The notes: generated from the sequence alone by a model not told the origin. Shown: positions 38,142-48,545, counted from the first letter of the stretch. The stretch is DNA of 64,000 nt from Cupriavidus malaysiensis (GCF_001854325.1 NZ_CP017754.1:930001-994000); one strand, 5' to 3'. Program-made: numbers and translations.

Positions 38142-39520
38142 CGCGGCCCGCCTTCGCGCATGAGTGCCTCGATCTCGTCCGCCTTGACCGGCACGCCGCG
38201 CGTGATCAGCTCGCAGGCGCCGCCGGTGACGACCGCGTCGTCCTCGATGCGGATGCCGATGTGCCAGTAGCGCTCCGGCACGTCCTCGGCCGGGCGCACG
38301 TAGATGCCCGGCTCGACGGTCAGCACCATGCCGGGCTCCAGCGCGCGCCACGGCCGCTCGGTGCCGGCCGCGGCCAGGCCCGGCACGCGGTATTCGCCCA
38401 CGTCGTGCACGTCCATGCCGAGCCAGTGGCCGGTGCGGTGCATATAGAAGCGGCGGTAGCTGCCATTGGCCAGCACGTCGTCCAGCGTGCCTTCCTGGTT
38501 GCGGTCGAGCAGGCCCGTGTCGAGCATGCCTTGCGCCAGCACGCGCACGGCAGCGTCGTGCGGCACGTTGTACGGCACGCCGGCGCGCGTCTCGGCGATG
38601 GCCGCTTCCTGTGCCGCCAGCACCAGGTCGTACAGCTCGCGTTGCGCAGCGGAAAAACGGCCGGACACGGGGAAGGTGCGGGTGATGTCGGAGGCGTAGC
38701 CGTCGAGTTCGCAGCCGGCATCGATCAGGCACAGGTCGCCGTCGCGCAGTTCGGCCGGGCCGGCGCGATAGTGCAGCACACAGGCGTTGGCACCGGTCGC
38801 GACGATAGAGTTGTAGGCCACGCTCTGCGCGCCGTGGCGGCGGAACTCGTACAGCAGCTCGGCCTCCAGGTGGTACTCGCGCAGGCCGGCGCGGCTGGTG
38901 CGCATGGCCCGCACGTGAGCCTGCGCTGAGATCTCGCCGGCGCGGCGCATCACCGCCAGTTCGCCCGCGTCCTTGAACAGGCGCATTTCGTCGAGCACGT
39001 TGTGCAGGTCCAGCACGGTGGCCGGCACCGCGACACCCGAGCGCGACAGCGTGCGCACGGCATCGAGCCAGCGCCGCACCTGGCGGTCGATGCGCGAGCT
39101 GGCGGCCAGCGGATAGGCCAGCACGGCGCGGTCGGCCAGCAGCGCGGGCAGCCGCGCATCGAGTTCCTCGACCGAATGCGCCTCGTCGAAGCCGAACGCC
39201 GCGAGTGCGCCCTCGGGACCGTAGCGGAAACCGTCCCAGATCTCGCGCTCTTCATGCTTGGGCCGGCAGAACAGGATGCTGCGGTCGGCGCCGGCCTCGG
39301 CGCCGGCGACCAGCACCAGCACGGCCTCGGGCTCGGTGAAGGCGCTCAGGTAGTAGAAGTGGCTGTCGTGCCGGTACGGGTAGTCGCTGTCGCGGTTGCG
39401 CATGGCTTCCGGGGCGGTGGGCAGGATCGCCACGCCGCCGCCGGCCGCGCGCAACTGCTGCAGTACGCGTGCGCGGCGTTCGCGGCAGGCCGCGAGGAGG
39501 GCAGGTTCGGGTGCGGACAT
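38138..39520 (-). CDS. pepP: Xaa-Pro aminopeptidase (M24B)
   Basis: 460 residues. N-terminal AMP_N domain (PYRHDSHFYYLSAF), then the pita-bread M24 domain with dinuclear metal ligands: aspartates in LIDAGCELDGYASDITRTFP, histidine in HRTGHWLGMDVHD, glutamates in VEPGIYV and IRIEDD. Removes N-terminal residues preceding proline. Its stop overlaps the next small gene, and it follows murU after ~100 bp. Confidence 0.95.
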   Translation of the reverse strand: MSAPEPALLAACRERRARVLQQLRAAGGGVAILPTAPEAMRNRDSDYPYRHDSHFYYLSAFTEPEAVLVLVAGAEAGADRSILFCRPKHEEREIWDGFRYGPEGALAAFGFDEAHSVEELDARLPALLADRAVLAYPLAASSRIDRQVRRWLDAVRTLSRSGVAVPATVLDLHNVLDEMRLFKDAGELAVMRRAGEISAQAHVRAMRTSRAGLREYHLEAELLYEFRRHGAQSVAYNSIVATGANACVLHYRAGPAELRDGDLCLIDAGCELDGYASDITRTFPVSGRFSAAQRELYDLVLAAQEAAIAETRAGVPYNVPHDAAVRVLAQGMLDTGLLDRNQEGTLDDVLANGSYRRFYMHRTGHWLGMDVHDVGEYRVPGLAAAGTERPWRALEPGMVLTVEPGIYVRPAEDVPERYWHIGIRIEDDAVVTGGACELITRGVPVKADEIEALMREGGPR

Positions 39521-39619
39521 GTGAGGGCCGGGAAGTCTGTTCGATGGATTCGATTCTACCGCCGCCGCTGCGTTCCCTGCACCCGGAGGCGCGCCGGGGG
39601 GGCCGCGGGCCGGGGGCCG

Positions 39620-40381
39620 TCAGAGCGGTGCGGCCAGCCCCGCCGCGCGCAGTTCGCGGTCCAGTTCGGCCAGCTGGGCCGGCGTGCCGACGTTCTCCCA
39701 GCGCCCCTCGAAGCGCTCGCCGCTGGCCGCGCCGGAGGCGATGGCGGCGCGATAGAGGGGCGTCATCGGCACCTTGTCGCCGGCAGCGATGTGCCGGAAC
39801 CAGCGCGTGTCGTACAGGCCGATATTGCCGAAGGTGAGCCGCTCGGCGCCGGCGGGGGCGTCCTGCCACAGCCGGCCGGCGGCGTCGAGGGCGAAGTCGC
39901 CACCCGGATGGAAGGGCGGGTTGGGCACCATCACCAGGTGCATGCGGGGCTGTGCCGCCCCGGCCATGGCGCGCGCGCGCGGCAGCAGGCTGGCGTAGTC
40001 GAAGTCGCAGAAAACGTCGCCCGAGACGGCCAGGAAGATCTCCCCCGTCTGCGCTGGCGCGGTGTCGGTGCCGGCACCGCTGCCCGCACCGGTCAGCAAA
40101 GGCAGCGCCTGCGCCACCCCGCCCGCCGTCTCCAGGGCGCTGGCTTCCGGCGAGTAGGACAGCTTCACGCCGAAGCGCGCGCCGTCGCCCAGTTCGGCCT
40201 CGATGCGGAGGCCGAGCCAGGCGTGGTTGATGACGATCTCGCGCAGGCCGGCGCGCGCCAGCGCCTCGATCTGCCAGACGATCAGGGGTTTGCCGCCCAC
40301 GGCCAGCAGCGGCTTCGGACAGGTGTCGGTCAGGGGCCGCATGCGTTCGCCGCGTCCGGCGGCGAAGATCATCGCTTTCAC
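39620..40381 (-). CDS. murU: N-acetylmuramate alpha-1-phosphate uridylyltransferase (MurU-like)
   Basis: 253 residues from a GTG at 40381 that overlaps the azlD stop (GTGA); the ATG at 40372 three codons later is the alternative. Sugar-nucleotidyltransferase motif FAAGRGERMRPLTDTCPKPLL near the start and the metal site VSGDVFCDFDY. MurU converts MurNAc-1-phosphate to UDP-MurNAc, bypassing fosfomycin-sensitive MurA. The identification leans on AmgK (41521-42555), its usual partner, in the same operon. Other NTP-transfer activities are possible. Confidence 0.85.
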   Translation of the reverse strand: MKAMIFAAGRGERMRPLTDTCPKPLLAVGGKPLIVWQIEALARAGLREIVINHAWLGLRIEAELGDGARFGVKLSYSPEASALETAGGVAQALPLLTGAGSGAGTDTAPAQTGEIFLAVSGDVFCDFDYASLLPRARAMAGAAQPRMHLVMVPNPPFHPGGDFALDAAGRLWQDAPAGAERLTFGNIGLYDTRWFRHIAAGDKVPMTPLYRAAIASGAASGERFEGRWENVGTPAQLAELDRELRAAGLAAPL

Positions 40382-40701
40382 AACAGGTACTCCAGGGCTG
40401 CCAGCGCGGCCATGCCGCCGGCGATGGTCCAGCCGATGCTGCGCGTGCGCGCGGCGATCAGGATGGCCACCGCGCCGGCAAGCAGGCGCGCGTTGCCGGG
40501 GCTGAGGTCGAGGTGGCCATCGCGCATCAGCAGGTCGGGGGCGATCAGGGCCGACAGCATGGCCGGCGGCACGAACTGCAGCGAGGTGCGGAACCAGGAC
40601 GGCAGGCGCACGCGACCCTCGAGCGCGATGAAGGACAGACGGATCAGGAAAGTGGCGAGGCCGGCTCCGACGAACACGGCCAGCAGGACCAGGTCGCTCA
40701 T
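40378..40701 (-). CDS. azlD: AzlD-like branched-chain amino acid exporter subunit
   Basis: 107 residues, about four hydrophobic spans, AzlD family (LVLLAVFVGAGLATFLIRLS at the N-terminus, RTSLQFVPPAMLSALIAPDL in the middle). Works with an AzlC-type partner in branched-chain amino acid export. ATG at 40701 overlaps the azlC stop by 4 bp. Here the pair is inserted between amgK and murU. Confidence 0.92.
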   Translation of the reverse strand: MSDLVLLAVFVGAGLATFLIRLSFIALEGRVRLPSWFRTSLQFVPPAMLSALIAPDLLMRDGHLDLSPGNARLLAGAVAILIAARTRSIGWTIAGGMAALAALEYLL

Positions 40702-41510
40702 GCTGCGCTCCCGCTGCGCCGCCTCGGGCCGTGCCGGTCGCCTTCCGGGGTGCCACCGTGCTCGCGGGGCCGGCCGGAACGCTTGCCGCGGTCGCGCAGC
40801 AGCATGCCGGCGGCGATGCCGCCCAGGGCTGCCGCCATCAGCCCCGACTTGTGCGGCAGCCCGTGGCAGGCCACGGCCAGCGCGCTGGCCACCAGGGCCG
40901 CGGCGAGCTGGGCGCGGTGCTTGAGCGCCGGCACGATGATGCCGATGAAGGTCAGCGGCAGGAAGAAGTCGAGCGGCCAGTGGCGCGGCACCTGCGCGCC
41001 GACCAGTACGCCGGCCAGCGTCGAGACCTGCCATCCGGCCCACAGCGCGAAGCCCGCGCCGAAGAAATACCAGTGGCGATAGGGGCCGGCGCCGCGGTCG
41101 GCGCTGCCGCCATCCAGCCGGCGCGTCATGGCGGCGAAGGCTTCGTCGGTCAGCAGGTAGGCGATCAGCGCTTTCCAGCCGCGCGACAGCGGTGCCAGCG
41201 CTGGCGCCATGGTGGCCGAGTACAGCGCATGGCGCAGGTTGACCATGGCCACCGTCAGGGCCATCACCAGGGCCGGCGTGCCGGCCGCCCACAGCTGGGT
41301 CAGGATCATCTGCGAGGCGCCGCCGAAGACGATGGCGCTCATGGCGCAGGCCAGCCAGGCCGGCATGCCGGCATTGACCGCCAGCACCCCATAGATCAGG
41401 CCGAAGGGCGCCACACCCAGCAGCATCGGGGCCAGCGCGCGCACGCCGGCCCACCACTCGCCGGCGCGGGCCGCGCCGGCGGCCGGCCTGGCGGTACTCG
41501 GGTCGGGCAC
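40698..41510 (-). CDS. azlC: AzlC family branched-chain amino acid exporter subunit
   Basis: 270 residues from a GTG at 41510, chosen because AAGGG lies 8-9 bases before it and it leaves 10 bp after the amgK stop. The in-frame ATG at 41564 would overlap amgK by 44 bp. AzlC marks: MLLGVAPFGLIYGVLAVNAG, IVFGGASQMI and NLRHALYSATMAP. Large subunit of the exporter, partner of AzlD. Confidence 0.92.
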   Translation of the reverse strand: MPDPSTARPAAGAARAGEWWAGVRALAPMLLGVAPFGLIYGVLAVNAGMPAWLACAMSAIVFGGASQMILTQLWAAGTPALVMALTVAMVNLRHALYSATMAPALAPLSRGWKALIAYLLTDEAFAAMTRRLDGGSADRGAGPYRHWYFFGAGFALWAGWQVSTLAGVLVGAQVPRHWPLDFFLPLTFIGIIVPALKHRAQLAAALVASALAVACHGLPHKSGLMAAALGGIAAGMLLRDRGKRSGRPREHGGTPEGDRHGPRRRSGSAA

Positions 41511-41520
41511 GGCGCGCCCT

Positions 41521-42555
41521 TCAGAAGGTATAGCCGGCGGCCCGCTCGACGCCTTCGAGTGCATCGAACAGGCGGACCAGCTTGCGCAGCTCGCTATAGC
41601 GGCCGGCCACCTGGCGCGCGTACTTCAGCACCAGCGGCAGGTTGGCCAGGTAGCCGTCCTTGCCGTCGCGGTGATAGAGGCGGGCGAAGATGCCCAGCAC
41701 CTTCAGGTGGCGCTGCAGGCCCATCCACTCGAAATCGCGGTAGAAATCGCCGAAGTCGGCCGCCACCGGCAGGCCGGCGCGGCGCGCGCGTTCCCAGTAG
41801 CGGATCAGCCAGTCGAGCTGCTCCTCTTCTTCCCATTCGATATACGCGTCGCGCCACAGCGAGACGGCGTCATAGGTGATGGGGCCGATCACCGCGTCCT
41901 GGAAGTCCAGGATGCCGGGATTGGCTTCGCCGTCCAGCACCATCAGGTTGCGCGAATGGTAGTCGCGGTGCACGTAGACCTGCGGCTGCGCCAGGTTGTT
42001 GGCCAGCAGCGTGTCCATGACCTCGCGCAGGTCGGCCTGCTGGGCGGTGCTCGGCGTGACACCCAGATGCCGCGCCACATACCACTCGGGGAACAGGTCG
42101 AGTTCGCGCTGCAGCAGGGCGCGGTCGTAGGCCGGCAGCGCGCCGGGACGGGTCGCGGCCTGGATGCGAACCAGCGCGGCCGCGGCGTCGCCATAGAGCT
42201 GGCGCGCATTGGCAGGGTCCAGGCGCGACAGGTAGGTCTGGTGGCCGAGATCGGTCAGCAGCAGGAAGCCTTGCGCCAGGTCCTGTTCCAGCACGCGCGG
42301 TACCGTCACGCCCGCCGCGCCGAACAGCTCCGACACATGGATGAAGGGGCGGCAGTCCTCCTGCGCGGGCGGCGCATCCATCACGATCAGTGTGGCGTGG
42401 CCGGGACGCGCGCTGTTGACGCGGAAGTAGCGCCGGAAGCTGGCGTCGGCGGAGGCCGGGGTACAGGAATCGGGGTCGATCGACCAGGCTGGACCCAGTG
42501 ATGCGACCCAGGATTTGAGCGCGTCCAGGCGTGTGTCGGGGGGAAGTGCTGCCAT
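41521..42555 (-). CDS. amgK: Aminoglycoside phosphotransferase-fold kinase, probably MurNAc/GlcNAc anomeric kinase
   Basis: 344 residues of the APH/ChoK kinase fold: phosphate-anchoring VMDAPPAQEDCRPF region, catalytic loop VHRDYHSRNLMVL, and metal-binding ILDFQDAVIG. AmgK phosphorylates MurNAc and GlcNAc at C1 for MurU. In Pseudomonas the amgK-murU pair lies next to lptD; here too amgK is divergent from lptD, which supports the call. It heads the minus-strand operon amgK-azlCD-murU-pepP. Substrate specificity is inferred. Confidence 0.87.
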   Translation of the reverse strand: MAALPPDTRLDALKSWVASLGPAWSIDPDSCTPASADASFRRYFRVNSARPGHATLIVMDAPPAQEDCRPFIHVSELFGAAGVTVPRVLEQDLAQGFLLLTDLGHQTYLSRLDPANARQLYGDAAAALVRIQAATRPGALPAYDRALLQRELDLFPEWYVARHLGVTPSTAQQADLREVMDTLLANNLAQPQVYVHRDYHSRNLMVLDGEANPGILDFQDAVIGPITYDAVSLWRDAYIEWEEEEQLDWLIRYWERARRAGLPVAADFGDFYRDFEWMGLQRHLKVLGIFARLYHRDGKDGYLANLPLVLKYARQVAGRYSELRKLVRLFDALEGVERAAGYTF

Positions 42556-42582
42556 GCCGGAAGTAGAGGATAGGATGCCCCG

Positions 42583-42588
42583 TATAAT
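42583..42588 (+). promoter_or_regulatory. Likely -10 element of lptD
   Basis: TATAAT in the 153-bp divergent gap between amgK and lptD, 120 bp before the lptD ATG. I see no convincing -35, nor a clear sigma-E site. Confidence 0.4.
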
Positions 42589-42708
42589 ACCCGACCAGAC
42601 CCGGGCGCCGGGCGCCCGGACCGCGGGCGTCGGGCGGCCCGATAGCCTGTACCGGAAGGGCGCGGCGGTTCGCGCAGGCTGCCCCGACCCGACTGACTAC
42701 CCGCTCGC

Positions 42709-45126
42709 ATGACCGTCAAACCACGACCACCGAACAAGAAGGCAAACCCAGCGACGTTGCGCATGGCCGGCAGGCTGCCGGCCAGCGCGCTGCGGCCGCT
42801 CGTGCTGGCGATGGCCGGATGGTGGTCGGCCGGCCTGCACGCGCAGGCCGTCGGCTCGGGCATTCCCGACCTCCCGGTCGCCGAACCGGCCGTGGAGCAG
42901 GCGCCGGAGGTGCCGCCGGTGGCGGGCCAACTGGTGCCGAAGCTGCCCGAGCCGGAAACCGTGCGCAAGGAGCCGGACGCCAGGCCCCCGGTCTTCGTTT
43001 CCGGCGACCGCATGGACGGCTACAACGAGCGCGGCGTGGCGGTGCAGGGCGACGCCGAGCTGCGCAACGACGGCAAGGTGATCAAGGGCGACCGCCTGAC
43101 CTACGACCAGGACACCGACGAGGCCTTCGTCCAGGGCAACGCCCGCCTGTCGCAGAACGGCACGCTGGCCGTGGGCCCGGAGGGGCGCATGCGCGTCGAG
43201 GCCAACGAAGGCTACATGCTGTCGCCGGACTACTATTTCCAGCAGACCGGCGGCAACGGCAAGGCCGAACGCATCGACTTCCTCGACAAGGACCACACCA
43301 GCATCCAGCGCACCAGCTACACAACCTGCTCGCCGGACAACGCGGACTGGTACTTCAGCGCGCGCCAGGTGGACATCGACAACGACCGGCAGGTCGGGGT
43401 CGCCTACGGCGCAGTGATGCGCTTCTTCGACGTGCCGGTGTTCGCCACGCCGATGATGAGTTTCCCGCTGACCGGCGAGCGCCGCAGCGGCGTGCTGGCG
43501 CCGCTGTTCTCCTACGGTTCGCGCTCCGGGTTCGACGTCACGGTTCCGTACTACTTCAATATCGCGCCCAACCGCGACCTGACGCTGTACCCGCGTGTGC
43601 TGACTTCGCGCGGTTTCCAGCTCGGTGAGGATTTCCGCTACCTGGGTGATGGCTATTCCGGGCGCATCCGCGGCGAATTCCTCCCGGACGATCAGAAGAC
43701 GGGGACGAACCGTTGGGCCTATTCGGTACAGCACAACCAGACGCTGGCGCCGGGCCTGGGCGCCTATGTCAACGTCAACAAGGTCTCGGACAACACCTAC
43801 CCGACCGACCTGACGCGCAGCCTGTCGCAGGCCACCACCTTGCAGTACACGCAGGAAGGTGGCGTGACCTACAACTGGAACGGGCTGAGCGTGCTGGCGC
43901 GCGTGCAGAGGTTCCAGACCCTGGCGCCCAACCAGCCGTCGTACAACCGCGAGCCGCAGCTCAACGTCAAGTACTCGCGCTATGACCTGGGCGGCTTCGA
44001 CTTCCAGGTCGAGAGCGACTATTCGCGCTTCCGCATCCCGCTGACGACCACCGGCTTCCAGCAACCCGAAGGGGATCGCCTCTTCATCCAGCCGTCGATC
44101 AGCTACCCGATCGTGCGCGCGGGCTGGTACGTCAAGCCCAAGCTCATCTTCAACGCGACGCAGTACCAGATGGAGGCGGCGTCGAACACGCCCGGCAACT
44201 CCAATTCGCTGACGCGCACGGTGCCGACCTTCAGCGTCGACTCCGGCATGACCTTCGAGCGTGATGCGCCCGGCATCAGCCGCCTGTTCGGCGTCAACTA
44301 TGTCCAGACGCTGGAACCGCGCCTGTTCTACGTCTACACGCCGTTCCGCGACCAGAGCCAGTTCCCGCTGTTCGATACGGTGCAGTCGGATTTCGGCTAC
44401 GGCCAGATCTTCACCGAGAATCCGTTCACCGGCTACGACCGCATCGCCGACAACAACAAGGTGACGGTCGGCGTGACCACGCGCCTGATCGAAGCGGAAA
44501 CCGGGGTGGAGCGCTTCCGCGGCACCCTGGCCCAGCGCGTCAACTTCAAGGGCCAGCAGGTGCAGATCGGGGGCTCGCCGACCATCGACGCCAGCTCCGG
44601 CCCGTCCGACCTGCTCGGCGCGGCCACGGTGCAGCTGTTCCGCGGCTACTACCTGGATACCGCGCTCCAGTACAATCCGGACACCGACCGCGTCGACTAC
44701 ACCAATGTCAGCTTCGCGTGGCGGCCCGAGACGCGCAAGCTGTTCAATATCGGCTACCGCTACCGCCGCGCGACCTCGGTGACCGACAACAGCGCGATCG
44801 ACCAGCTCGAGACGTCCAGCCAGTGGCCGCTGACGCGCCGCCTGTACGGCATCGGCCGGGTCGCCTTCGACCTGAGCGCCAGCCAGCTGGTCGATGCGCT
44901 GGTCGGCTTCGAATATGCGGCGGATTGCTGGGTGGGCCGCTTCGTCTACCAGCGTTTCCGCAATACGACGAACGGCTATACCGGCCGCTTCTTCTTCCAG
45001 GTCGAGCTGCGCGGCTTGTCCAAGATCGGCACCAATCCGCTGGATCTGCTGCGCCTGAACGTGCCGGGCTACCAGCCCGTGCCGGTGCAGGCCGTGCAGC
45101 CCTCCCAGCTCGACCACTACGAATGA
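42709..45126 (+). CDS. lptD: LPS-assembly protein LptD
   Basis: 805 residues. Outer-membrane beta-barrel that, with LptE, inserts lipopolysaccharide into the outer leaflet. An N-terminal signal region (LRPLVLAMAGWWSAGLHAQA) is followed by the OstA_N jellyroll (FVSGDRMDGYNERGVAVQGD through NEGYMLSPDYYFQQ) and the LptD C-terminal barrel rich in alternating aromatic strands. Candidate disulfide cysteines are in YTTCSPDNADW and AADCWVGRF. Signal cleavage should occur after the first HAQA. First gene of lptD-surA-pdxA-rsmA. Confidence 0.97.
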   Translation: MTVKPRPPNKKANPATLRMAGRLPASALRPLVLAMAGWWSAGLHAQAVGSGIPDLPVAEPAVEQAPEVPPVAGQLVPKLPEPETVRKEPDARPPVFVSGDRMDGYNERGVAVQGDAELRNDGKVIKGDRLTYDQDTDEAFVQGNARLSQNGTLAVGPEGRMRVEANEGYMLSPDYYFQQTGGNGKAERIDFLDKDHTSIQRTSYTTCSPDNADWYFSARQVDIDNDRQVGVAYGAVMRFFDVPVFATPMMSFPLTGERRSGVLAPLFSYGSRSGFDVTVPYYFNIAPNRDLTLYPRVLTSRGFQLGEDFRYLGDGYSGRIRGEFLPDDQKTGTNRWAYSVQHNQTLAPGLGAYVNVNKVSDNTYPTDLTRSLSQATTLQYTQEGGVTYNWNGLSVLARVQRFQTLAPNQPSYNREPQLNVKYSRYDLGGFDFQVESDYSRFRIPLTTTGFQQPEGDRLFIQPSISYPIVRAGWYVKPKLIFNATQYQMEAASNTPGNSNSLTRTVPTFSVDSGMTFERDAPGISRLFGVNYVQTLEPRLFYVYTPFRDQSQFPLFDTVQSDFGYGQIFTENPFTGYDRIADNNKVTVGVTTRLIEAETGVERFRGTLAQRVNFKGQQVQIGGSPTIDASSGPSDLLGAATVQLFRGYYLDTALQYNPDTDRVDYTNVSFAWRPETRKLFNIGYRYRRATSVTDNSAIDQLETSSQWPLTRRLYGIGRVAFDLSASQLVDALVGFEYAADCWVGRFVYQRFRNTTNGYTGRFFFQVELRGLSKIGTNPLDLLRLNVPGYQPVPVQAVQPSQLDHYE

Positions 45127-45132
45127 CGGACC

Positions 45133-46608
45133 ATGATGACACGTCGAGATTTCGCTGCTCTTTCTTCTTCGATCCTGCTTCGTCGCATGCTGGCCTGCCT
45201 GTTGCTGGCCACCGTGGCGGCGCCGGCCGGAGCCCAGCTCAAGGCCCCCGCGCCCGGCCGTGCCAGCGGCATCTTCATGCCGCAGGCCGGAGGCGCCAGC
45301 GCGCCGGCGGCCCAGCCGGCCCTGGGGGTGACCACGCCTGGCGCCAGCGCCAAGCGCTCGCAGCTGGTCGATGAAGTGGTGGCCATCGTCAACAACAGCG
45401 TCATCACCCGGCGTGAACTGCTCGACCGCGTCGACGAGATCGAGAACCAGCTGCGTGCTGCCAACCGCCCGGTGCCGCCGCGCGCCGACCTCTTGTCCGA
45501 AGTGCTGGAGCGCCTGGTCACCGAGCGCGTGCAGACGCAGGCGGCACAGGAAGCCGGCATCCGCGTGACCGACCAGGAAGTGGACCGTGCTGTCGAGTCG
45601 GTGGCCCAGCAGAACCGCATCGGCGTGAACGACCTGCGCGCCCAGGTCGAGCGTACCGGCATGACCTGGAGCAAGTACCGCGAGGAGCTGCGCAAGCAGG
45701 TGGCGGTGATCCGCCTGCGCGAGCGCGAGGTGGACTCCAAGGTGCAGGTCTACGACGGTGAGATCGACAACTACCTGGCCGCGCGCGGGCAGGGTGCCGC
45801 CGACAGCGGTCCGACCGAATACAACGTGGCCCAGATCCTGGTGCGCGTGCCCGAAGATGCCAGCGAAGCCCAGAAGGCAGCGTTGAGGACCAAGGCCGAA
45901 GGCCTGCTCAAGCAGGCCCAGGCGGGCGCCGATTTCGCCCAGCTGGCCCAGACCAGCTCGGACGGCACGGAGGCCGCCGGCGGCGGCAACCTCGGTTTCC
46001 GCGAGATCGGACGGCTGCCGGCGCTGTTTGCCAATGCCATCCTCGACCTGCCGGTGGGCAACGTCGCCCCGCAGGTGATCGAGAGCGGCAACGGCTTCCA
46101 TATCCTCAAGCTGGTCGCCAAGCGCTCCGCACCGGGCACCGATCCGGCCGCGCCGCAGCATATCCAGCAGACCCAGGTGCGGCACATCCTGATCCGCACC
46201 GGCCCCAACATGCCGGAGGCGGAAGCCAAGCGCCAGCTCACCACGCTGCGCGACCGCCTGACCCATGGCGGTGACTTTGCCGATGCGGCCCGACGCTACT
46301 CGCAGGACGGTTCGGCACAGGCCGGCGGCGACCTCGGCTGGGTCTCGCCGGGCGAGCTGGTGCCCGAGTTCGAGCAGGCCATGAGCCGCCTGCGTCCGGG
46401 CGAGATCTCGGAGCCCATCGTCACGCAGTTCGGCGTGCACCTGATCCAGGTGCTGAACCGCCGCGAGACCGAGGTGTCGCCGGAGAAGCAGCGCGACTTC
46501 GCCCGTGCCGAGATCCGCGAGCGCAAGCTGCGCGCCGCCTATGATGACTGGGTGCGCCAGCTGCGCCAGGCCGCCTATGTGGAGTACCGCCTGAACCGCG
46601 ACCGCTGA
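45133..46608 (+). CDS. surA: Periplasmic chaperone / peptidyl-prolyl isomerase SurA
   Basis: 491 residues. Signal peptide ([17 protein letters not shown]), a Pro/Ala-rich linker, the SurA N-terminal chaperone domain ([20 protein letters not shown]), then two parvulin PPIC domains ([10 protein letters not shown] and VRHILIRTG begin them) and the C-terminal helix. Escorts outer-membrane proteins, LptD among them, so pairing with lptD is functional. It starts 6 bp after the lptD stop. Confidence 0.97.
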   Translation: MMTRRDFAALSSSILLRRMLACLLLATVAAPAGAQLKAPAPGRASGIFMPQAGGASAPAAQPALGVTTPGASAKRSQLVDEVVAIVNNSVITRRELLDRVDEIENQLRAANRPVPPRADLLSEVLERLVTERVQTQAAQEAGIRVTDQEVDRAVESVAQQNRIGVNDLRAQVERTGMTWSKYREELRKQVAVIRLREREVDSKVQVYDGEIDNYLAARGQGAADSGPTEYNVAQILVRVPEDASEAQKAALRTKAEGLLKQAQAGADFAQLAQTSSDGTEAAGGGNLGFREIGRLPALFANAILDLPVGNVAPQVIESGNGFHILKLVAKRSAPGTDPAAPQHIQQTQVRHILIRTGPNMPEAEAKRQLTTLRDRLTHGGDFADAARRYSQDGSAQAGGDLGWVSPGELVPEFEQAMSRLRPGEISEPIVTQFGVHLIQVLNRRETEVSPEKQRDFARAEIRERKLRAAYDDWVRQLRQAAYVEYRLNRDR

Positions 46609-46652
46609 GCGGCCGCCGGCCGCTTGCTCAGCGCTCCCCGATCGTCACCGCC

Positions 46653-47687
46653 ATGTCAGAGCCTCTCTCCCTCGCCATCACCACCGGCGAACCCGCCGGC
46701 ATCGGCCCCGATATCACCATCGGCGCCCTGCTGCAGCTGGCTGCTACGGAAGGTGGCCTGCGCTTCCACGTGCTGGGCGACGCGCGCCTGATGCGCGCGC
46801 GCGCCGAGGCGCTCGGGGTCGCGCACGCCTGGGAACGGCTGCAGGCCGAAGGCAAGGTGGTGGCGCAGGACATCGCACTGGCCGTGGCCAGCGAACCCGG
46901 ACGGCTCGACGCGCGCAATGGCTGCTATGTGCTGGCGCTGCTCGATGCGGCGATGGATGGCTGCCGTGCCGATGGCGGTCCGGCACGCTACGCGGGCATG
47001 GTCACGGCACCGGTGCAGAAGAGCACCATCAACGATGCCGGCATTCCCTTCACCGGCCATACCGAATACCTGGCCGAGCGTTCCGGCACCGCGCGCGTGG
47101 TGATGATGCTGGCCGGTCCCCAGCCCGCGCACGGCAATGCCATGCTGCGCGTGGCGCTGGCCACCACCCACCTGCCGCTGCGCGCCGTGCCCGATGCGCT
47201 CGACGTGCCGATGCTGCTGGAGACGTTGCGCATCATCGACGCTGACCTGCGCCACCGCTTCGGCCTGGCGCGGCCGCGCATCCTGGTCACGGGGCTCAAC
47301 CCGCATGCCGGCGAGAGCGGCCACCTGGGCCGCGAAGAGATCGACGTCATCGTGCCGGCGCTGCAGCGCGCGGTCGATGCCGGCATCGATGCCCGCGGCC
47401 CCTATCCGGCCGATACGCTGTTCCAGCCGCGCCACCTGGGCGAGGCCGACTGCGTGCTGGCCATGTATCACGATCAGGGCCTGGCCCCGCTGAAATACGG
47501 CACCTTCGGTCACGGTGTCAACATCACGCTGGGCCTGCCCTTCATCCGGACGTCGGTCGACCACGGCACCGCCCTCGACCTGGCCGCCAGCGGTCGCGCC
47601 GAGCACGGCAGCATGATCGAGTCCATCCGCTGCGCCGCCGAGATGGCGGGCCATGCCAGCGGACGCCACCGACGCGCCGGAGCCTGA
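46653..47687 (+). CDS. pdxA: 4-hydroxythreonine-4-phosphate dehydrogenase
   Basis: 344 residues, pyridoxal-phosphate synthesis (DXP-dependent route). Begins with [14 protein letters not shown]; zinc-binding histidines are in [10 protein letters not shown] and [25 protein letters not shown] is the conserved substrate loop. Follows surA with a 44-bp gap, the order typical of proteobacteria. Confidence 0.97.
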   Translation: MSEPLSLAITTGEPAGIGPDITIGALLQLAATEGGLRFHVLGDARLMRARAEALGVAHAWERLQAEGKVVAQDIALAVASEPGRLDARNGCYVLALLDAAMDGCRADGGPARYAGMVTAPVQKSTINDAGIPFTGHTEYLAERSGTARVVMMLAGPQPAHGNAMLRVALATTHLPLRAVPDALDVPMLLETLRIIDADLRHRFGLARPRILVTGLNPHAGESGHLGREEIDVIVPALQRAVDAGIDARGPYPADTLFQPRHLGEADCVLAMYHDQGLAPLKYGTFGHGVNITLGLPFIRTSVDHGTALDLAASGRAEHGSMIESIRCAAEMAGHASGRHRRAGA

Positions 47688-47696
47688 CGAGAATCC

Positions 47697-48515
47697 ATGC
47701 GTTCCAACGTGTACCAGGGCCATGTGGCCCGCAAGCGCTTCGGCCAGAACTTCCTGGTCGATGACGGCATCATTCACGGCATCGTCAATGCCATCGATCC
47801 CCAGCCGGACGACGTACTGGTCGAGATCGGCCCAGGCCTGGGCGCCCTGACCGGGCCGCTGCTGGAGCGCCTGCCGCGCATGCAGGTGGTCGAGCTCGAC
47901 CGCGACCTGGTCGAACGCCTGCGGCGCCGCTTCGGCGAGCGCCTGGCCATCCATGCCGGCGACGCGCTGGCCTTTGATTTCGGCAGCCTGTTCCAGGCCG
48001 GCCACCCGCTGCGCATCGTCGGCAACCTGCCTTACAACATCTCCAGTCCGTTGCTGTTCCACCTCGCGCAGTTCGCCGATCTCGTGCGCGACCAGCATTT
48101 CATGCTGCAGAAGGAGGTGGTGGAGCGCATGGTGGCGCAGCCCGGCAGCAAGGCCTTCGGGCGGCTGTCGATCATGCTGCAGGTGCGCTACTACATGGAG
48201 TACGTGCTCGACGTGCCGCCGTCGTCGTTCAACCCGCCGCCCAAGGTCGATTCGGCCGTGGTGCGCATGATTCCCTGGCCGCGCCAGGCCGACGGCAGCC
48301 TGCGCTCGCCTTACCCCGCCTGCGACATCACGGTGCTGGGCGACGTGGTGGCGGCCGCCTTCTCGCAGCGGCGCAAGGTGCTGCGCAATACGCTGTCGAT
48401 GCTGCGCGACCAGGTCGACTTCGAGGGCATGGGATTCGATCTCGGCCGCCGCGCCGAGGAGGTGCCGGTCGAGGAGTACGTCGAACTGGCGCGGCGCATC
48501 AGCGCGGCCGCCTGA
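47697..48515 (+). CDS. rsmA: 16S rRNA (adenine(1518)-N6/adenine(1519)-N6)-dimethyltransferase
   Basis: 272 residues (KsgA). SAM motif [15 protein letters not shown] at ~42-56, catalytic [14 protein letters not shown], and the start [14 protein letters not shown]. Dimethylates the two adjacent adenines in helix 45; loss gives kasugamycin resistance. Last gene of the lptD operon, convergent with the EamA transporter gene. Confidence 0.98.
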   Translation: MRSNVYQGHVARKRFGQNFLVDDGIIHGIVNAIDPQPDDVLVEIGPGLGALTGPLLERLPRMQVVELDRDLVERLRRRFGERLAIHAGDALAFDFGSLFQAGHPLRIVGNLPYNISSPLLFHLAQFADLVRDQHFMLQKEVVERMVAQPGSKAFGRLSIMLQVRYYMEYVLDVPPSSFNPPPKVDSAVVRMIPWPRQADGSLRSPYPACDITVLGDVVAAAFSQRRKVLRNTLSMLRDQVDFEGMGFDLGRRAEEVPVEEYVELARRISAAA

Positions 48516-48545
48516 GCGGCGCGGCCCACGCGCCGCGCAGGCACG

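Noticed and set aside
42697..46440. 1247-codon open frame on the minus strand over lptD and surA
   Set aside because: It is an antisense shadow: the plus strand carries two unmistakable genes, and in high-GC codon usage the complementary frame stays open. The translation is His/Arg/Gln-rich with no domain.
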